Positions 43,095-51,366 of a stretch of DNA of 64,000 bases are shown here, piece after piece. Numbering within the stretch: position 1 is the first letter of the stretch; each line of letters starts with the position of its first letter. The DNA comes from Collimonas fungivorans (GTDB lineage: Bacteria; Pseudomonadota; Gammaproteobacteria; Burkholderiales; Burkholderiaceae_D): positions 5,022,001-5,086,000 of the forward strand of contig NZ_CP013232.1 of the NCBI RefSeq assembly GCF_001584145.1, read 5' to 3'. The notes under the pieces are model-generated. The model searched no databases, was not told the origin of the DNA, and saw only the letters and a program-made list of their open reading frames with translations. A program made the translations under genes and the position numbers.

Positions 43095-43457
43095 TCAAGC
43101 CGAGAAGGAAGAACCGCAACCGCAGGTAGTCGTCGCATTCGGATTCTTGATCACGAATTGCGCGCCTTCCAGGTCGTCCTTGTAGTCGATTTCAGCGCCG
43201 ACCAGGTATTGATAGCTCATCGAATCGATCAGCAGTTGCACACCGTTCTTGCTCATCGTGGTGTCATCTTCGTTGACGATTTCATCGAAGGTGAATCCGT
43301 ACTGGAAACCGGAGCAACCGCCACCTTGCACGAAAACGCGCAATTTGAGGTCTGGATTGCCTTCTTCTTCGATCAGTTGCGCAACCTTGGCGGCAGCGCT
43401 ATCGGTAAACACGATCGGCGAGGCGACTACATCTTGAATTTCAGCGACAGCATTCAT
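43095..43457 (-). CDS. erpA: Iron-sulfur cluster insertion protein ErpA
   Basis: A-type carrier that delivers Fe-S clusters to apoproteins (family knowledge). The 120 residues hold the three conserved cysteines: [13 protein letters not shown] (first Cys near residue 47) and the C-terminal TTCGCGSSF pair. The end of the repeat element at 43526-43679 lies about 70 bases upstream of the start. The nearest upstream gene on this strand is the bactofilin gene. Confidence 0.96.
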   Translation of the reverse strand: MNAVAEIQDVVASPIVFTDSAAAKVAQLIEEEGNPDLKLRVFVQGGGCSGFQYGFTFDEIVNEDDTTMSKNGVQLLIDSMSYQYLVGAEIDYKDDLEGAQFVIKNPNATTTCGCGSSFSA

Positions 43458-43525
43458 TTTTGGCTCCTGCGGGGTACATACAATACTGCATTATAGGCGC
43501 TTGCCCGGATTCTTGCAGGCTAGTG

Positions 43526-43679
43526 CAGTGTCTCGCAAATAATGCAACTTCATAAGCGGCGTCTTTTCACGCCAGGCGTCGTTGCAAATCCTCGCGATAG
43601 TCCCGCTATCGCTCCGGTTTGCGCCTAGCCTGACGCAAAAATACACCACTTCTGAAGCTCCATTACTTACGAAACACTA
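43526..43679 (-). repeat. Palindromic intergenic element, copy A (154 bp)
   Basis: Nearly the entire gap between bactofilin and erpA is one imperfect inverted repeat. Outer arms of about 45-50 bases pair at roughly three quarters of positions, and most mismatches would be G-U wobbles on the minus strand. The centre (minus strand) starts GCTAGGCG, contains GATAG-CGGGA-CTATC and ends GCAACGACGC. Copy B at 48024-48186 shares this core. No protein is encoded. Confidence 0.82.
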
Positions 43680-43691
43680 CACACCCAAATC

Positions 43692-44087
43692 TCAGCCAGT
43701 TTGCGACATGGCAAGTTTCAATACCGGCTCAGCCACATTCTGTTCATGGGTCAGTTTGCCGCTTACCAGGGCGCCGCTGTGCATTTCCAGCGCCTTGTAA
43801 TTGACATCACCGGTTATGCGGGCTTTTGGCTGCAATTCAAGCAGTTCGGCAGAATAAACATTGCCGCTGATTTCACCGTTGACCACCAGGTGGGCGACCC
43901 GCACGTCGCCTTCCACCTTGGCGCTCTCGGAAATCACCAGGACGCTGGTTTCGCCAGGCTCCGCCACTACATTGCCTTTCACATTGCCGTCGATGCGCAG
44001 ACCGCCCTTGAAGTGGACATCGCCCTGGATGCTGGTCGACGAACCAATCAAGCTATCGATAGTGCTCTTTGCTTTACGGTTGAACAT
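43692..44087 (-). CDS. Bactofilin family polymer-forming protein
   Basis: Bactofilins are cytoskeletal beta-helical proteins that scaffold envelope enzymes and shape determinants (family knowledge). The 131 residues show the bactofilin core: TSIQGDVHFKGGLRIDGNVKGNV, then repeated glycine-valine strands (GDVRVAHLVVNGEISGNVYSAELLEL) and the KALEMHSGALVSGKL ending. Termini are short and unstructured. It lies 13 bases after the coiled-coil gene and is probably in one transcript with it; in other bacteria bactofilins often neighbour M23 peptidases. Confidence 0.93.
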   Translation of the reverse strand: MFNRKAKSTIDSLIGSSTSIQGDVHFKGGLRIDGNVKGNVVAEPGETSVLVISESAKVEGDVRVAHLVVNGEISGNVYSAELLELQPKARITGDVNYKALEMHSGALVSGKLTHEQNVAEPVLKLAMSQTG

Positions 44088-44100
44088 GATGTTTCCTTTT

Positions 44101-44835
44101 TTACAAATTAGAGGTTTGCTGCGCCCGCATCTGGCCCTTTTCCATGACCTTGGCCTGAATCGCCTTGACCACGGCGCCTTCCGGCAAGGTCAGTTCGGCC
44201 TCGACGCGCTGGTAATACTTGAAATCCAGCTGGGAAGCGGTCTTTTCTGCAGCCGTGGCGCTGGCGCCCGGGAAAGTCAGCACCGTGCTTTTACCCGCCA
44301 CAGTCGCAGTCACCAATAGTTGCACATTTCCAACAAAATTGGCACCCTTGCCGCCCTGCATGATCAACATTCGATAGCGCAATTGTGTAGGCGTCAACAA
44401 TTCGGCGGTCAGGCGCTGGATGGTGATGCCCTGGCTGCCCGTCGCATTCGGCAGCAGGCCCTCGAAGAATGCGAGGTCCTCTTTCAGCTTGGCATTCTCG
44501 GTTTCCAGCACCTTGATTTGCTGGCCCAGCTGTTCCTGCGCCGCTTTCTCGATATTGAGCCGGCTTTCGGCGGCATTGACGGTGCTCGAGAAACGGTCCC
44601 GCTCCGCCGTCAAGGCGCCCACTTTTTCATTCAGGTCGGCCAGCTGCTGTTTGCTGACTACCGGGCTGTGGCCGGTGAAATCGCGCCCGAGGTCATATAT
44701 CCAGAGTGCAATCGCGCCGCCAAAACCCAGCACCAGCGCCAGGAAAAGCGCTTTCAGCGGCCATGGGTAATGGCTCTTCACCGTCATCTTCGGCGCCGAA
44801 ATCGACATGCGCCGAACCCACAATTTATACTTCAT
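44101..44835 (-). CDS. DUF6776-like single-pass membrane protein with coiled coil
   Basis: A 244-residue protein of unknown function. A basic cytoplasmic start is followed by one membrane helix (WPLKALFLALVLGFGGAIALWIY, about residues 25-47), a coiled coil near residues 60-125 (KQQLADLNEKVGALTAERD ... IKVLETENAKLKEDLAFFEG) and a C-terminal beta-rich domain with repeated TV and VE strands. The layout resembles DUF6776 proteins that neighbour bactofilin genes in Betaproteobacteria (family assignment from pattern only). Its ribosome-adjacent coupling to bactofilin suggests a shared envelope role. Confidence 0.78.
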   Translation of the reverse strand: MKYKLWVRRMSISAPKMTVKSHYPWPLKALFLALVLGFGGAIALWIYDLGRDFTGHSPVVSKQQLADLNEKVGALTAERDRFSSTVNAAESRLNIEKAAQEQLGQQIKVLETENAKLKEDLAFFEGLLPNATGSQGITIQRLTAELLTPTQLRYRMLIMQGGKGANFVGNVQLLVTATVAGKSTVLTFPGASATAAEKTASQLDFKYYQRVEAELTLPEGAVVKAIQAKVMEKGQMRAQQTSNL

Positions 44836-44875
44836 CGCTGCCGGCTCGGCCGCTCAAAAACGCAAACGGATGGCG

Positions 44876-45913
44876 TCATGGCATGACTGGCACGTGCAGC
44901 AAGCCGGTAGTCTCTTCCAGGCCGAACATCAGATTCATGCATTGCACCGCCTGGCCGGCAGAACCTTTGACCAGGTTGTCCTGCACCACCAGCAGCACCA
45001 GGGTGTCGCCGTTGTCGGGACGATGCAAGGCGATCCGCAGCATGTTCGAAGCACGGGTGGAACGGGTTTCCGGATGCGAGCCTAACGGCATCACGTCGAC
45101 AAACGGCTCATCCTTGTAGGCATCTTCAAACAGCGCCTGCAAGGCCGCGTTGTCGATGTCCTTGGTCAGGCGCGCGTAGATGGTCGAATGCATGCCGCGG
45201 ATCATCGGCACCAGATGCGGCGTGAACAACAGGCCGACTTTCTTGTCGGTCAGCTTGCCGAGCTGCTCCAGAGTTTCCGGCGAATGCCGATGGCCGGACA
45301 CGCCGTAAGCCTTGAAATTGTCGCTGGCTTCCGAGAACAGCATGCCGATTTCCGTCTTGCGGCCGCCGCCGGATACGCCCGATTTGCAATCGGCGATCAG
45401 GTGCGAAGCGTCGACCACGTCGGCTTTCAGCAACGGCGCCAGGCCGAGCTGCATGGTGGTCGGGTAACAACCCGGATTGCCGATAATGCGCGCGCCCTTG
45501 ATGGCGGCGCGGTTCAGCTCCGGCAAACCGTATACGGCTTCCTTCAGCAGCTCAGGGCAGCTGTGCGGCATCTTGTACCATTTCTCGAACACCGCAGTGT
45601 CCTGCAGGCGGAAATCGGCAGCCAGGTCGATCACTTTGACGCCGGCTTCCAGCAGCTCGGGCGTCTGCGCCATGGCGACGCCGTGCGGAGTGGCGAAGAA
45701 CACCACGTCGCAGTCGGTCAGGCGGGCTTTTTCAGGCGCAGAAAACGCCAGCGCAACACGGCCGCGCAAAGACGGGTACATGTCGGCAATCGGCATGCCG
45801 TCTTCCTTGCGCGAAGTCACTGCCTGCAGCTGCGCATGCGGATGGGTTGCCAGCAAACGCAGCAACTCGACCCCTGTATAACCCGTACCACCCACAATCC
45901 CGACTTTGATCAT
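44876..45913 (-). CDS. argC: N-acetyl-gamma-glutamyl-phosphate reductase ArgC
   Basis: NADPH-dependent reductase, third step of arginine synthesis (family knowledge). From the conserved start [21 protein letters not shown] it is 345 residues, with the catalytic cysteine in IGNPGCYPT and the SGVSGGGRK substrate loop. The ATG at 45913 is preceded by AAGGA at good spacing; a frame open to 45940 adds nine unconserved codons. Downstream of rpsI in many Burkholderiales. Confidence 0.97.
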   Translation of the reverse strand: MIKVGIVGGTGYTGVELLRLLATHPHAQLQAVTSRKEDGMPIADMYPSLRGRVALAFSAPEKARLTDCDVVFFATPHGVAMAQTPELLEAGVKVIDLAADFRLQDTAVFEKWYKMPHSCPELLKEAVYGLPELNRAAIKGARIIGNPGCYPTTMQLGLAPLLKADVVDASHLIADCKSGVSGGGRKTEIGMLFSEASDNFKAYGVSGHRHSPETLEQLGKLTDKKVGLLFTPHLVPMIRGMHSTIYARLTKDIDNAALQALFEDAYKDEPFVDVMPLGSHPETRSTRASNMLRIALHRPDNGDTLVLLVVQDNLVKGSAGQAVQCMNLMFGLEETTGLLHVPVMP

Positions 45914-46169
45914 CTTTTTTCCTTGCATGGAGCTGTACATTTTCGCAATCCGTCTTTAAACCCGATATGAAAATAGTACGATGTTGGACCCGGTATTCTG
46001 GGTGAATTGCCGCCAAGAGCTGGCTATTTTATCAGCCAATGAATCGTTAGGGCGGCTTAACATTGAAATCGGAAATCCCTTGCTGGCGCAGGCGCTGCAG
46101 CGTGTTTCCCAATGTTACCTTTTGATAAAGAGCGCAACAGTCAACACAATAATCCAACAGCAAATGGCA

Positions 46170-46201
46170 AAAAGCCGCCAGGCGCAAACCTGGCGGCTTT
46201 T
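46170..46201. terminator. Terminator after rplM-rpsI
   Basis: A perfect 13-bp stem (AAAAGCCGCCAGG 46170-46182, CCTGGCGGCTTTT 46189-46201) with a 6-base loop. It lies 20 bases after the rpsI stop and works on either strand. Confidence 0.93.
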
Positions 46202-46221
46202 CGATATTCTGAAAGCGTAGA

Positions 46222-46614
46222 TTAGCGCTTGGAGAATTGTTTTGCGCGGCGTGCCTTGCGCAGACCGACCTTCTTACGTTCAACTTCACGTGCATCACGT
46301 GTAACGAAGCCGGCTTTGGACAGCTCCGGTTTCAAAGTTGCATCGTAGTCGATCAGTGCACGAGTGATGCCGTGGCGAACTGCGCCAGCCTGGCCGGATT
46401 CACCGCCGCCGCTGACATTGACCTTGATGTCGAAAGTTTCGACATGGTTGGTCAGTTCCAGTGGCTGGCGAATCACCATCAGGCCGGTTTCGCGCGAAAA
46501 ATATTCATTCGCTGGCTTGCCGTTGACGACGATTTGGCCGGAGCCGGACTTGATGAAAACGCGAGCCACTGCACTCTTGCGACGGCCGGTTCCGTAATTG
46601 TAGTTACCGATCAT
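46222..46614 (-). CDS. rpsI: 30S ribosomal protein S9
   Basis: Small-subunit protein whose C-terminal tail reaches the P-site tRNA (family knowledge). The 130 residues contain [14 protein letters not shown] at the start, the [16 protein letters not shown] segment and the basic tail [16 protein letters not shown]. It is 9 bases after rplM, the standard rplM-rpsI operon, with the strong terminator at 46170-46201. Confidence 0.98.
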   Translation of the reverse strand: MIGNYNYGTGRRKSAVARVFIKSGSGQIVVNGKPANEYFSRETGLMVIRQPLELTNHVETFDIKVNVSGGGESGQAGAVRHGITRALIDYDATLKPELSKAGFVTRDAREVERKKVGLRKARRAKQFSKR

Positions 46615-46623
46615 GTCTATTCC

Positions 46624-47052
46624 TTAGAGTTCAAGTGCTTTAGGTTGCTGCGCGGTGTGCGGATGGCTGCCATCTGCGTACACTTTGAGCTTCTTGATCA
46701 TGGCGTAGCCAAGCGGACCCTTAGGCAGCATGCCCTTGACCGCTTTTTCCAGCGCACGACCTGGAAAACGCTGTTGCATTTTCTGGAAATTTGTTTCGTA
46801 GATGCCGCCTGGGTAACCGGAGTGACGGAAATATGTCTTGTCGGTTGCCTTGGCGCCAGTGACGCGCAGTTTGCCTGCATTGATGACGACGATGAAATCG
46901 CCGGTATCAACGTGTGGAGTAAATTCCGGTTTGTGTTTGCCGCGCAGTCGGAGTGCCACTTCGCTGGCAACACGTCCGAGGACTTTGTCCGTCGCGTCAA
47001 TCACGAACCAATCACGCTGGACTTCATGGCCCTTAGCGGAAAAAGTTTTCAT
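46624..47052 (-). CDS. rplM: 50S ribosomal protein L13
   Basis: Large-subunit assembly protein (family knowledge). The 142 residues begin [30 protein letters not shown] and include [18 protein letters not shown], the [12 protein letters not shown] motif and [15 protein letters not shown]. It has a strong predicted promoter at 47194-47223, giving a leader of about 135 bases that may carry regulation, though no L13-specific structure can be called by eye. Confidence 0.98.
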   Translation of the reverse strand: MKTFSAKGHEVQRDWFVIDATDKVLGRVASEVALRLRGKHKPEFTPHVDTGDFIVVINAGKLRVTGAKATDKTYFRHSGYPGGIYETNFQKMQQRFPGRALEKAVKGMLPKGPLGYAMIKKLKVYADGSHPHTAQQPKALEL

Positions 47053-47193
47053 GTTGACTTCCTAACTAGTTTAATTCGCTCAAATGGTGGTTCCGCCGCT
47101 ATCGAAAACCCGGCTTTTAGACCGGAACATCGTCCTGCATCAGCGACAGACTCTTCCTTGTTATCTTTTCCTGAGCAAACGGAAAAGCCGTAA

Positions 47194-47223
47194 ATTATAG
47201 CCTTTTCAAGGACTTGGCGTCAA
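47194..47223 (-). promoter_or_regulatory. Predicted rplM-rpsI promoter
   Basis: On the minus strand TTGACG (47218-47223) and a perfect TATAAT (47194-47199) are separated by 18 bases. It is the best sigma-70-type promoter seen in the window and fits the strong expression expected for ribosomal proteins. Confidence 0.8.
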
Positions 47224-47314
47224 ACCGATTGAAAAAAATGACCGTTTGCGCTATGGAATGTTGTAAATGCGGTTGTAACCCAGGTCCTAAACACCTGCAA
47301 CCGGTGTTCCGGAT

Positions 47315-47418
47315 AAAAGAAAACCCGAACTGCGCTGTGGCGTCGGGTTTAAATCCACTCCTGTGGAGGGGTGGAGGAGACATGGTGTTCGTTGCCGAGA
47401 ATCAATCTTGCAACGATT
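47315..47418 (-). ncRNA. Predicted small RNA with anti-Shine-Dalgarno-like loop
   Basis: A free-standing transcription unit of about 104 bases between osmC and the rplM promoter. A promoter (47425-47453) is followed by hairpin 1 (CGTTGC...GCAACG, or alternatively CAATCT...AGATTG), hairpin 2 whose loop holds the C-rich CCCCTCC, and hairpin 3, AAACCCGA (47321-47328) with TCGGGTTT (47343-47350), followed by TTTTCTTTT. The C-rich loop is complementary to ribosome binding sites. It may be related to the Betaproteobacteria toxic small RNA family, recalled from the literature and not checked. No protein-coding capacity is seen. Confidence 0.62.
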
Positions 47419-47424
47419 AGATTG

Positions 47425-47453
47425 ATCTTAGCAAACAGAATTGTGCATCGCAA
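47425..47453 (-). promoter_or_regulatory. Predicted promoter of the small RNA
   Basis: On the minus strand TTGCGA (47448-47453) and TAAGAT (47425-47430) are exactly 17 bases apart. The expected start of transcription is near 47418, just before the first hairpin. The surrounding ~100 bases toward osmC are AT-rich. Confidence 0.6.
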
Positions 47454-47549
47454 GGTAGAGAATCGAGATTTTTAGTAAAAATTTACGGTTTAATTTTCTT
47501 TTATGCAACAAAATCCGGCTAAACCGGGTCCGCCAAGAGCAGTTAGAAT

Positions 47550-48026
47550 ATGACGACACAATCACTCTCACGAGATCATATGGAATGCACTGTTCGCTGG
47601 ACCGGCTCGTCCGGCATGACGTTTTTGGCAGAAACCGGCTCCGGCCACATATTGACGATGGATGGTGCGCCGGACGGCGGCGGACGCGACCTGGCGCCGC
47701 GGCCGATGGAAGTGGTGCTGGCCGGCACCGGCGGCTGCACCGCTTATGACGTGGTGCTGATCCTGCGCAAAAGCCGCCAGGACATCCGCGGCTGCGACGT
47801 CACGCTGAAATCGGAACGGGCAGAGACAGAACCCAAGGTATTCACCAAGATCCACTTCCACTTCACCGTGCGCGGCCGCAACCTGAAACCCAACCTGGTG
47901 GAACGCGCAATCAAGCTGTCGCATGAAAAATACTGCTCGGCCTCGATCATGCTGGAAAAAACCGCCGTAATCACCCACTCCTTCGACATCGTCGACGACC
48001 TGGCGGAAACCGCAGTCGAAGCCTAG
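47550..48026 (+). CDS. OsmC family peroxidase-like protein
   Basis: OsmC/Ohr proteins are thiol-dependent hydroperoxide reductases (family knowledge). The frame gives 158 residues. Conserved elements start at MECTVRWTGSSGMTFLAETG (Met 11, base 47580), so the true start is probably 47580 and the first ten residues may be spurious. The two cysteines expected in the active site are seen in VLAGTGGCTAYDVVLIL and KLSHEKYCSASIML, matching the YhfA-type subgroup. The stop codon TAG is the first three bases of palindromic element B. Confidence 0.92.
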   Translation: MTTQSLSRDHMECTVRWTGSSGMTFLAETGSGHILTMDGAPDGGGRDLAPRPMEVVLAGTGGCTAYDVVLILRKSRQDIRGCDVTLKSERAETEPKVFTKIHFHFTVRGRNLKPNLVERAIKLSHEKYCSASIMLEKTAVITHSFDIVDDLAETAVEA

Positions 48027-48186
48027 TGTCGTGTCATGCCTCATCTGTCGGTATATCGCGCCGGCCTTGGCCCGTAGCGCTAGGCGTGCCGAGGAGACAT
48101 AGCGGGGCTATGGCGACGAGGCGCAACGACGCGATACGGGTCAAGGACAAGCGAGATGCCGACAGATGAGGCATGACACGACGCTA
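48024..48186 (+). repeat. Palindromic intergenic element, copy B (163 bp)
   Basis: Fills the gap between convergent osmC and coq7. The outer 28 bases (48024-48051 and 48159-48186) are inverted repeats matching at 27 of 28 positions; the next ~25 bases also pair well. The centre starts GCTAGGCG, contains CATAG-CGGGG-CTATG and ends GCAACGACGC, matching copy A over a 54-base core. It supplies the osmC stop codon and may act as a terminator for both genes, though it lacks clear U-tracts. Confidence 0.88.
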
Positions 48187-48191
48187 GTTCT

Positions 48192-48818
48192 TCAGATATG
48201 GTAGGCGACTGTCGTCATCACTTTCGACATCGCCTGCATCACCTTTTGCACCGGACGCGGCATTTCTGCCGCCCCCAACGCGCGCGCTGCTGCGCCATGG
48301 GCGATTTCATCTTCGCGCATCTGCTCGACGATGGCGCGCGACTTGGCGTCCTGCAGCGGCAGCTGTTCCAGATGGCTGCTGAGATGTGCTTCAACCTGAC
48401 GCTCGGTTTCCGATACAAAACTCAGGCTGCGCACATCGCCCAGGCGCGCCGCCAGCGTCCCCAGCGCATAAGAACCGGCATACCACAGCGGATTGAGCAA
48501 GCTGACATGCGAACCCAGCTCGCGCAAGCGTTCCGCGGTCCAGGCCAGGTGGTCTTCCTCTTCCCTGCCCGCTTCGGCGAATTGCTGCTTGATCGGATCG
48601 CCTTGGGCGAAACGGCCTTGGGCGTCATACAGTGCCTGGGCGCAAACTTCACCGACATGATTGACCCGCATCAGGCCGGCGCTGTGGCGCTGCTCGGCCG
48701 CATCCAGCACGCCGTCGGCAGCCAGCAGCGCCGGATTCGGACGCGAAGCCGAAGCCTGTCCGGTGATCACCCGCAAGGCGTTGTCGAAATCGGTAATGGC
48801 TTTGTCCAGGAATTGCAT
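48192..48818 (-). CDS. coq7: Ubiquinone biosynthesis hydroxylase Coq7
   Basis: Diiron monooxygenase that hydroxylates demethoxyubiquinone (family knowledge). The 208 residues have iron-ligand motifs in two helical repeats: [27 protein letters not shown], and [12 protein letters not shown]. The start at 48818 ([18 protein letters not shown]) is the conserved one; the upstream open stretch is unconserved. It lies 61 bases after the DUF3025 gene on the same strand. Confidence 0.95.
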   Translation of the reverse strand: MQFLDKAITDFDNALRVITGQASASRPNPALLAADGVLDAAEQRHSAGLMRVNHVGEVCAQALYDAQGRFAQGDPIKQQFAEAGREEEDHLAWTAERLRELGSHVSLLNPLWYAGSYALGTLAARLGDVRSLSFVSETERQVEAHLSSHLEQLPLQDAKSRAIVEQMREDEIAHGAAARALGAAEMPRPVQKVMQAMSKVMTTVAYHI

Positions 48819-48879
48819 GCGATGAGTCACTTTTAAAATTAAGTAAGTCGATTTTATCAGGCCGGCATCATTTGCCGCC

Positions 48880-49701
48880 TCACTTGCCGCGCTTTGGGCG
48901 AAACACCGCGACGTCGGCATAGAAGGCCTGGTCCTGGCCGCCGCTCCAGCCCGGCACGCCCAGCACTGGCAATGGCGTCAGGCGCCCGATCAGCGCATCA
49001 GGCTGCGCCAGTTCGGCGGCAATGCGCTGATCGATCCAGCCGCGCCTGGCTTCATCGGTCAACGCGAAATAGGATTCCGGCACGCCAAGCACCAGGGTGT
49101 GCGCCGTAATCGCCTTGTACGGCTGCACCAGTTTTTCCAGCAAGGCGTGGCCGAACAGCCAGATCTCGGCTTCGCCGCCAAACATGTGGCCTTGATCGAC
49201 AAACACTTGCTGCCATTGGTGCTGGCGCAGGGCAGCGCTGAGCGCCAGCCCCGCGGCGTTATCCGGCACCAGCAGCAAAGCGGCGTTTTCATCAAAGATG
49301 GTAGCGGCATCGCGCGCTGCGCCACGCGGCTGGCTAGCGCCGGAGACAGTGCCGGCCTTGGCCAGCTCGGCCGCCTGCAGTGCATTCAGGCGCGCCTTGA
49401 TGGCCGGGAACGAAAGCCAGATCAGGGCATTCAGGAAATCGTGGAGGTTGTCGCGGGTCGGCACTTTGCCGCTGCTGCCGATGAATGCTTCGTAAGCGGT
49501 CGCCGGCGGCAATTCGGCCTGCGCCACAAAACTGATCGGCAGCCCCTGGTAATTGCGGATGCCGCGCTCCTGGGCGAGCGCATTCAAGGCCAGCCGCCAA
49601 TTATCGGAAACTGAGGCCGCAGTGCTCAGGCGCCGGCCGAGGATGCGGAACGGCTTGAGCCAGGGTTGTGACCAATCGATGAGGGCGGCGGGAGTAGGCA
49701 T
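48880..49701 (-). CDS. DUF3025 domain protein, function unknown
   Basis: The 273 residues match the DUF3025 pattern: a WLKPF start, [21 protein letters not shown], the conserved central [28 protein letters not shown], a VPDNAAG segment, GHALLEKL, and a C-terminal LPVLGVPGW followed by [10 protein letters not shown]. No catalytic motif, signal peptide or membrane segment can be recognised. It lies 32 bases after cobA and upstream of coq7 on the same strand; neither neighbour predicts its role. Confidence 0.85.
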   Translation of the reverse strand: MPTPAALIDWSQPWLKPFRILGRRLSTAASVSDNWRLALNALAQERGIRNYQGLPISFVAQAELPPATAYEAFIGSSGKVPTRDNLHDFLNALIWLSFPAIKARLNALQAAELAKAGTVSGASQPRGAARDAATIFDENAALLLVPDNAAGLALSAALRQHQWQQVFVDQGHMFGGEAEIWLFGHALLEKLVQPYKAITAHTLVLGVPESYFALTDEARRGWIDQRIAAELAQPDALIGRLTPLPVLGVPGWSGGQDQAFYADVAVFRPKRGK

Positions 49702-49733
49702 TTGCCGCGCATTTTACCTTGCGCGCAAGCGGT

Positions 49734-50516
49734 TCAGCCCACAGCCCGCTGCAAATTCTGCTGGCCGAGATCGGCGCAAACCTCGGCGAAAGTATCGGCG
49801 CAACGCACTACTTCGCCGATGACGATAATGCTTGGACTGCCAAGGCCGCTGTCTTGCAGGGCCTGCGGCAGCTGGCCGAGGCTGGTCAGCAGTTGCGCCT
49901 GCGTCGCCAGGGTCGCCGACTGGATCACCGCGGCGGGCATGGCAGCTGCCATGCCCGCCGCCAGCAGGCTGCGCTGCAATTGCGCACAGCGGGCCACGCC
50001 CATGTACACCACCAGCGTCATGCCCGCCGCCACCAGCGCTTTCCAGTTCGGCTGTGCGCTCTCGCTCTTGCCATGGCCGGTCACGAAAATCACGCCCTGG
50101 CTATGGTCGCGATGGGTAGCTGAAATGCCGATGCTGGCTGCGGCCGCCATGCCGCTGGTAATGCCCGGCACCACTTCGACCGCCACGCCTTGCCGGCGCA
50201 AATGCGCGCGCTCTTCGCCGCCGCGTCCGAACAGATACGGATCACCACCTTTCAGGCGCACTACGCAATGACCCGCCTGCGCTTCCAGCACCATCAGGCG
50301 TTCGATGAATTCCTGCGAGGCCGACTGGCAACCGCCGCGCTTGCCGACATGGATCACCCTGGCGCGGCCTGGCGCATGCATCAGCACCTCGGGATTGACC
50401 AGGTCGTCCACCAGCAGCACATCGGCTTGCGCGATGGCCTTGACTGCCTTCAGCGTCAGCAGATCGGGATCGCCGGGGCCGGCGCCGACCAGCATCACTT
50501 TGCCTTGTGGTTTCAT
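49734..50516 (-). CDS. cobA: Uroporphyrinogen-III C-methyltransferase
   Basis: SAM enzyme that makes precorrin-2, on the way to siroheme and cobalamin (family knowledge). The 260 residues show VGAGPGDPDLLTLKA, the SUMT signature VVRLKGGDPYLFGRGGEE, and GITSGMAAAASIGI. ATG at 50516 has GGAG at good spacing; a GTG at 50540 overlapping the nrtD stop is an alternative. The standalone methyltransferase lacks the CysG dehydrogenase half. Its place at the end of the nitrate transport genes implies siroheme supply for nitrite reductase, which is not in the window. Confidence 0.94.
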   Translation of the reverse strand: MKPQGKVMLVGAGPGDPDLLTLKAVKAIAQADVLLVDDLVNPEVLMHAPGRARVIHVGKRGGCQSASQEFIERLMVLEAQAGHCVVRLKGGDPYLFGRGGEERAHLRRQGVAVEVVPGITSGMAAAASIGISATHRDHSQGVIFVTGHGKSESAQPNWKALVAAGMTLVVYMGVARCAQLQRSLLAAGMAAAMPAAVIQSATLATQAQLLTSLGQLPQALQDSGLGSPSIIVIGEVVRCADTFAEVCADLGQQNLQRAVG

Positions 50517-50536
50517 ATCTGCACTCCAGGCCGCTT

Positions 50537-51349
50537 TCACGCCGCTTGCGCCGCCGGATGCGCCTGTTTGCGGTACAGGAATTCCAGCACCGAGGTCCGG
50601 TACTCCGCATACAAAGGATCCTGCGCCAGCGCCACGCGTTCACGCGGCCGCTCTAGCCGCACCTGCACGATATCGCCGATGGTGGCGGCCGGACCGTTGG
50701 TCATCATCACGATGCGATCGGACAGCAGCACGGCTTCGTCGACATCGTGTGTCACCATCACCACCGTCGATCCGGTCTTGGCGACGATCTTCAGCAACTC
50801 GTCCTGCAGGTGGGCGCGGGTCAACGCGTCTAGCGCGCCGAACGGTTCATCCATCAGCAAGACCTTGGGCTCCATCGCCAAAGCGCGGGCGATGCCGACC
50901 CGCTGTTTCATGCCGCCGGAAATTTCATGCGGACGCTTTTGCCCGGCCGCGGTCAGCCCCACCATCGCCAACGCGGCCTTGGTGCGCTCCTTCAAGGCGC
51001 TCTTGTTTTCGCTGGCGGCAAATACGCGCTCGACGCCGAGATGGATATTTTCGTGGCAGGTCAGCCAGGGCAGCAGCGAATGGTTCTGGAACACCACTGC
51101 CCGTTCCGGCGACGGTCCGCCAATTTCACGGCCGGCGCAAATCAGCACGCCGTCGCTCGGCAGCAGCAAGCCGGCGATCAGGTTCAGCAAGGTCGACTTG
51201 CCGCAGCCCGAATGGCCGATCAGGGTCACGAACTCGCCCTTGCGCACGGTCAGGTTGATATCGCGCAGCGCGTGAAACTGGCCTTTGCTGGTGTTGAACA
51301 CCATTTCGGCCTGATGGATATCGATGAATTTGGCGTCGCGTTGTTCCAT
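50537..51349 (-). CDS. nrtD: Nitrate/nitrite ABC transporter ATP-binding protein
   Basis: ATPase subunit of a NrtABD-type nitrate importer. The 270 residues carry Walker [15 protein letters not shown], the Q-loop [10 protein letters not shown], the signature [16 protein letters not shown], Walker [13 protein letters not shown] and the switch histidine in [11 protein letters not shown]. It has no fused binding-protein domain, so it resembles NrtD/NasD rather than NrtC. Substrate is inferred from nrtA and nasT. It sits 17 bases after nrtB. Confidence 0.93.
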   Translation of the reverse strand: MEQRDAKFIDIHQAEMVFNTSKGQFHALRDINLTVRKGEFVTLIGHSGCGKSTLLNLIAGLLLPSDGVLICAGREIGGPSPERAVVFQNHSLLPWLTCHENIHLGVERVFAASENKSALKERTKAALAMVGLTAAGQKRPHEISGGMKQRVGIARALAMEPKVLLMDEPFGALDALTRAHLQDELLKIVAKTGSTVVMVTHDVDEAVLLSDRIVMMTNGPAATIGDIVQVRLERPRERVALAQDPLYAEYRTSVLEFLYRKQAHPAAQAA

Positions 51350-51366
51350 GTTGTCCTCGACTTCGG

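Noticed and set aside
47214..47420. 68-codon plus-strand frame between rplM and osmC
   Set aside because: It lies antisense to the predicted small RNA, has no ribosome site or homology, and runs through the terminator hairpin.
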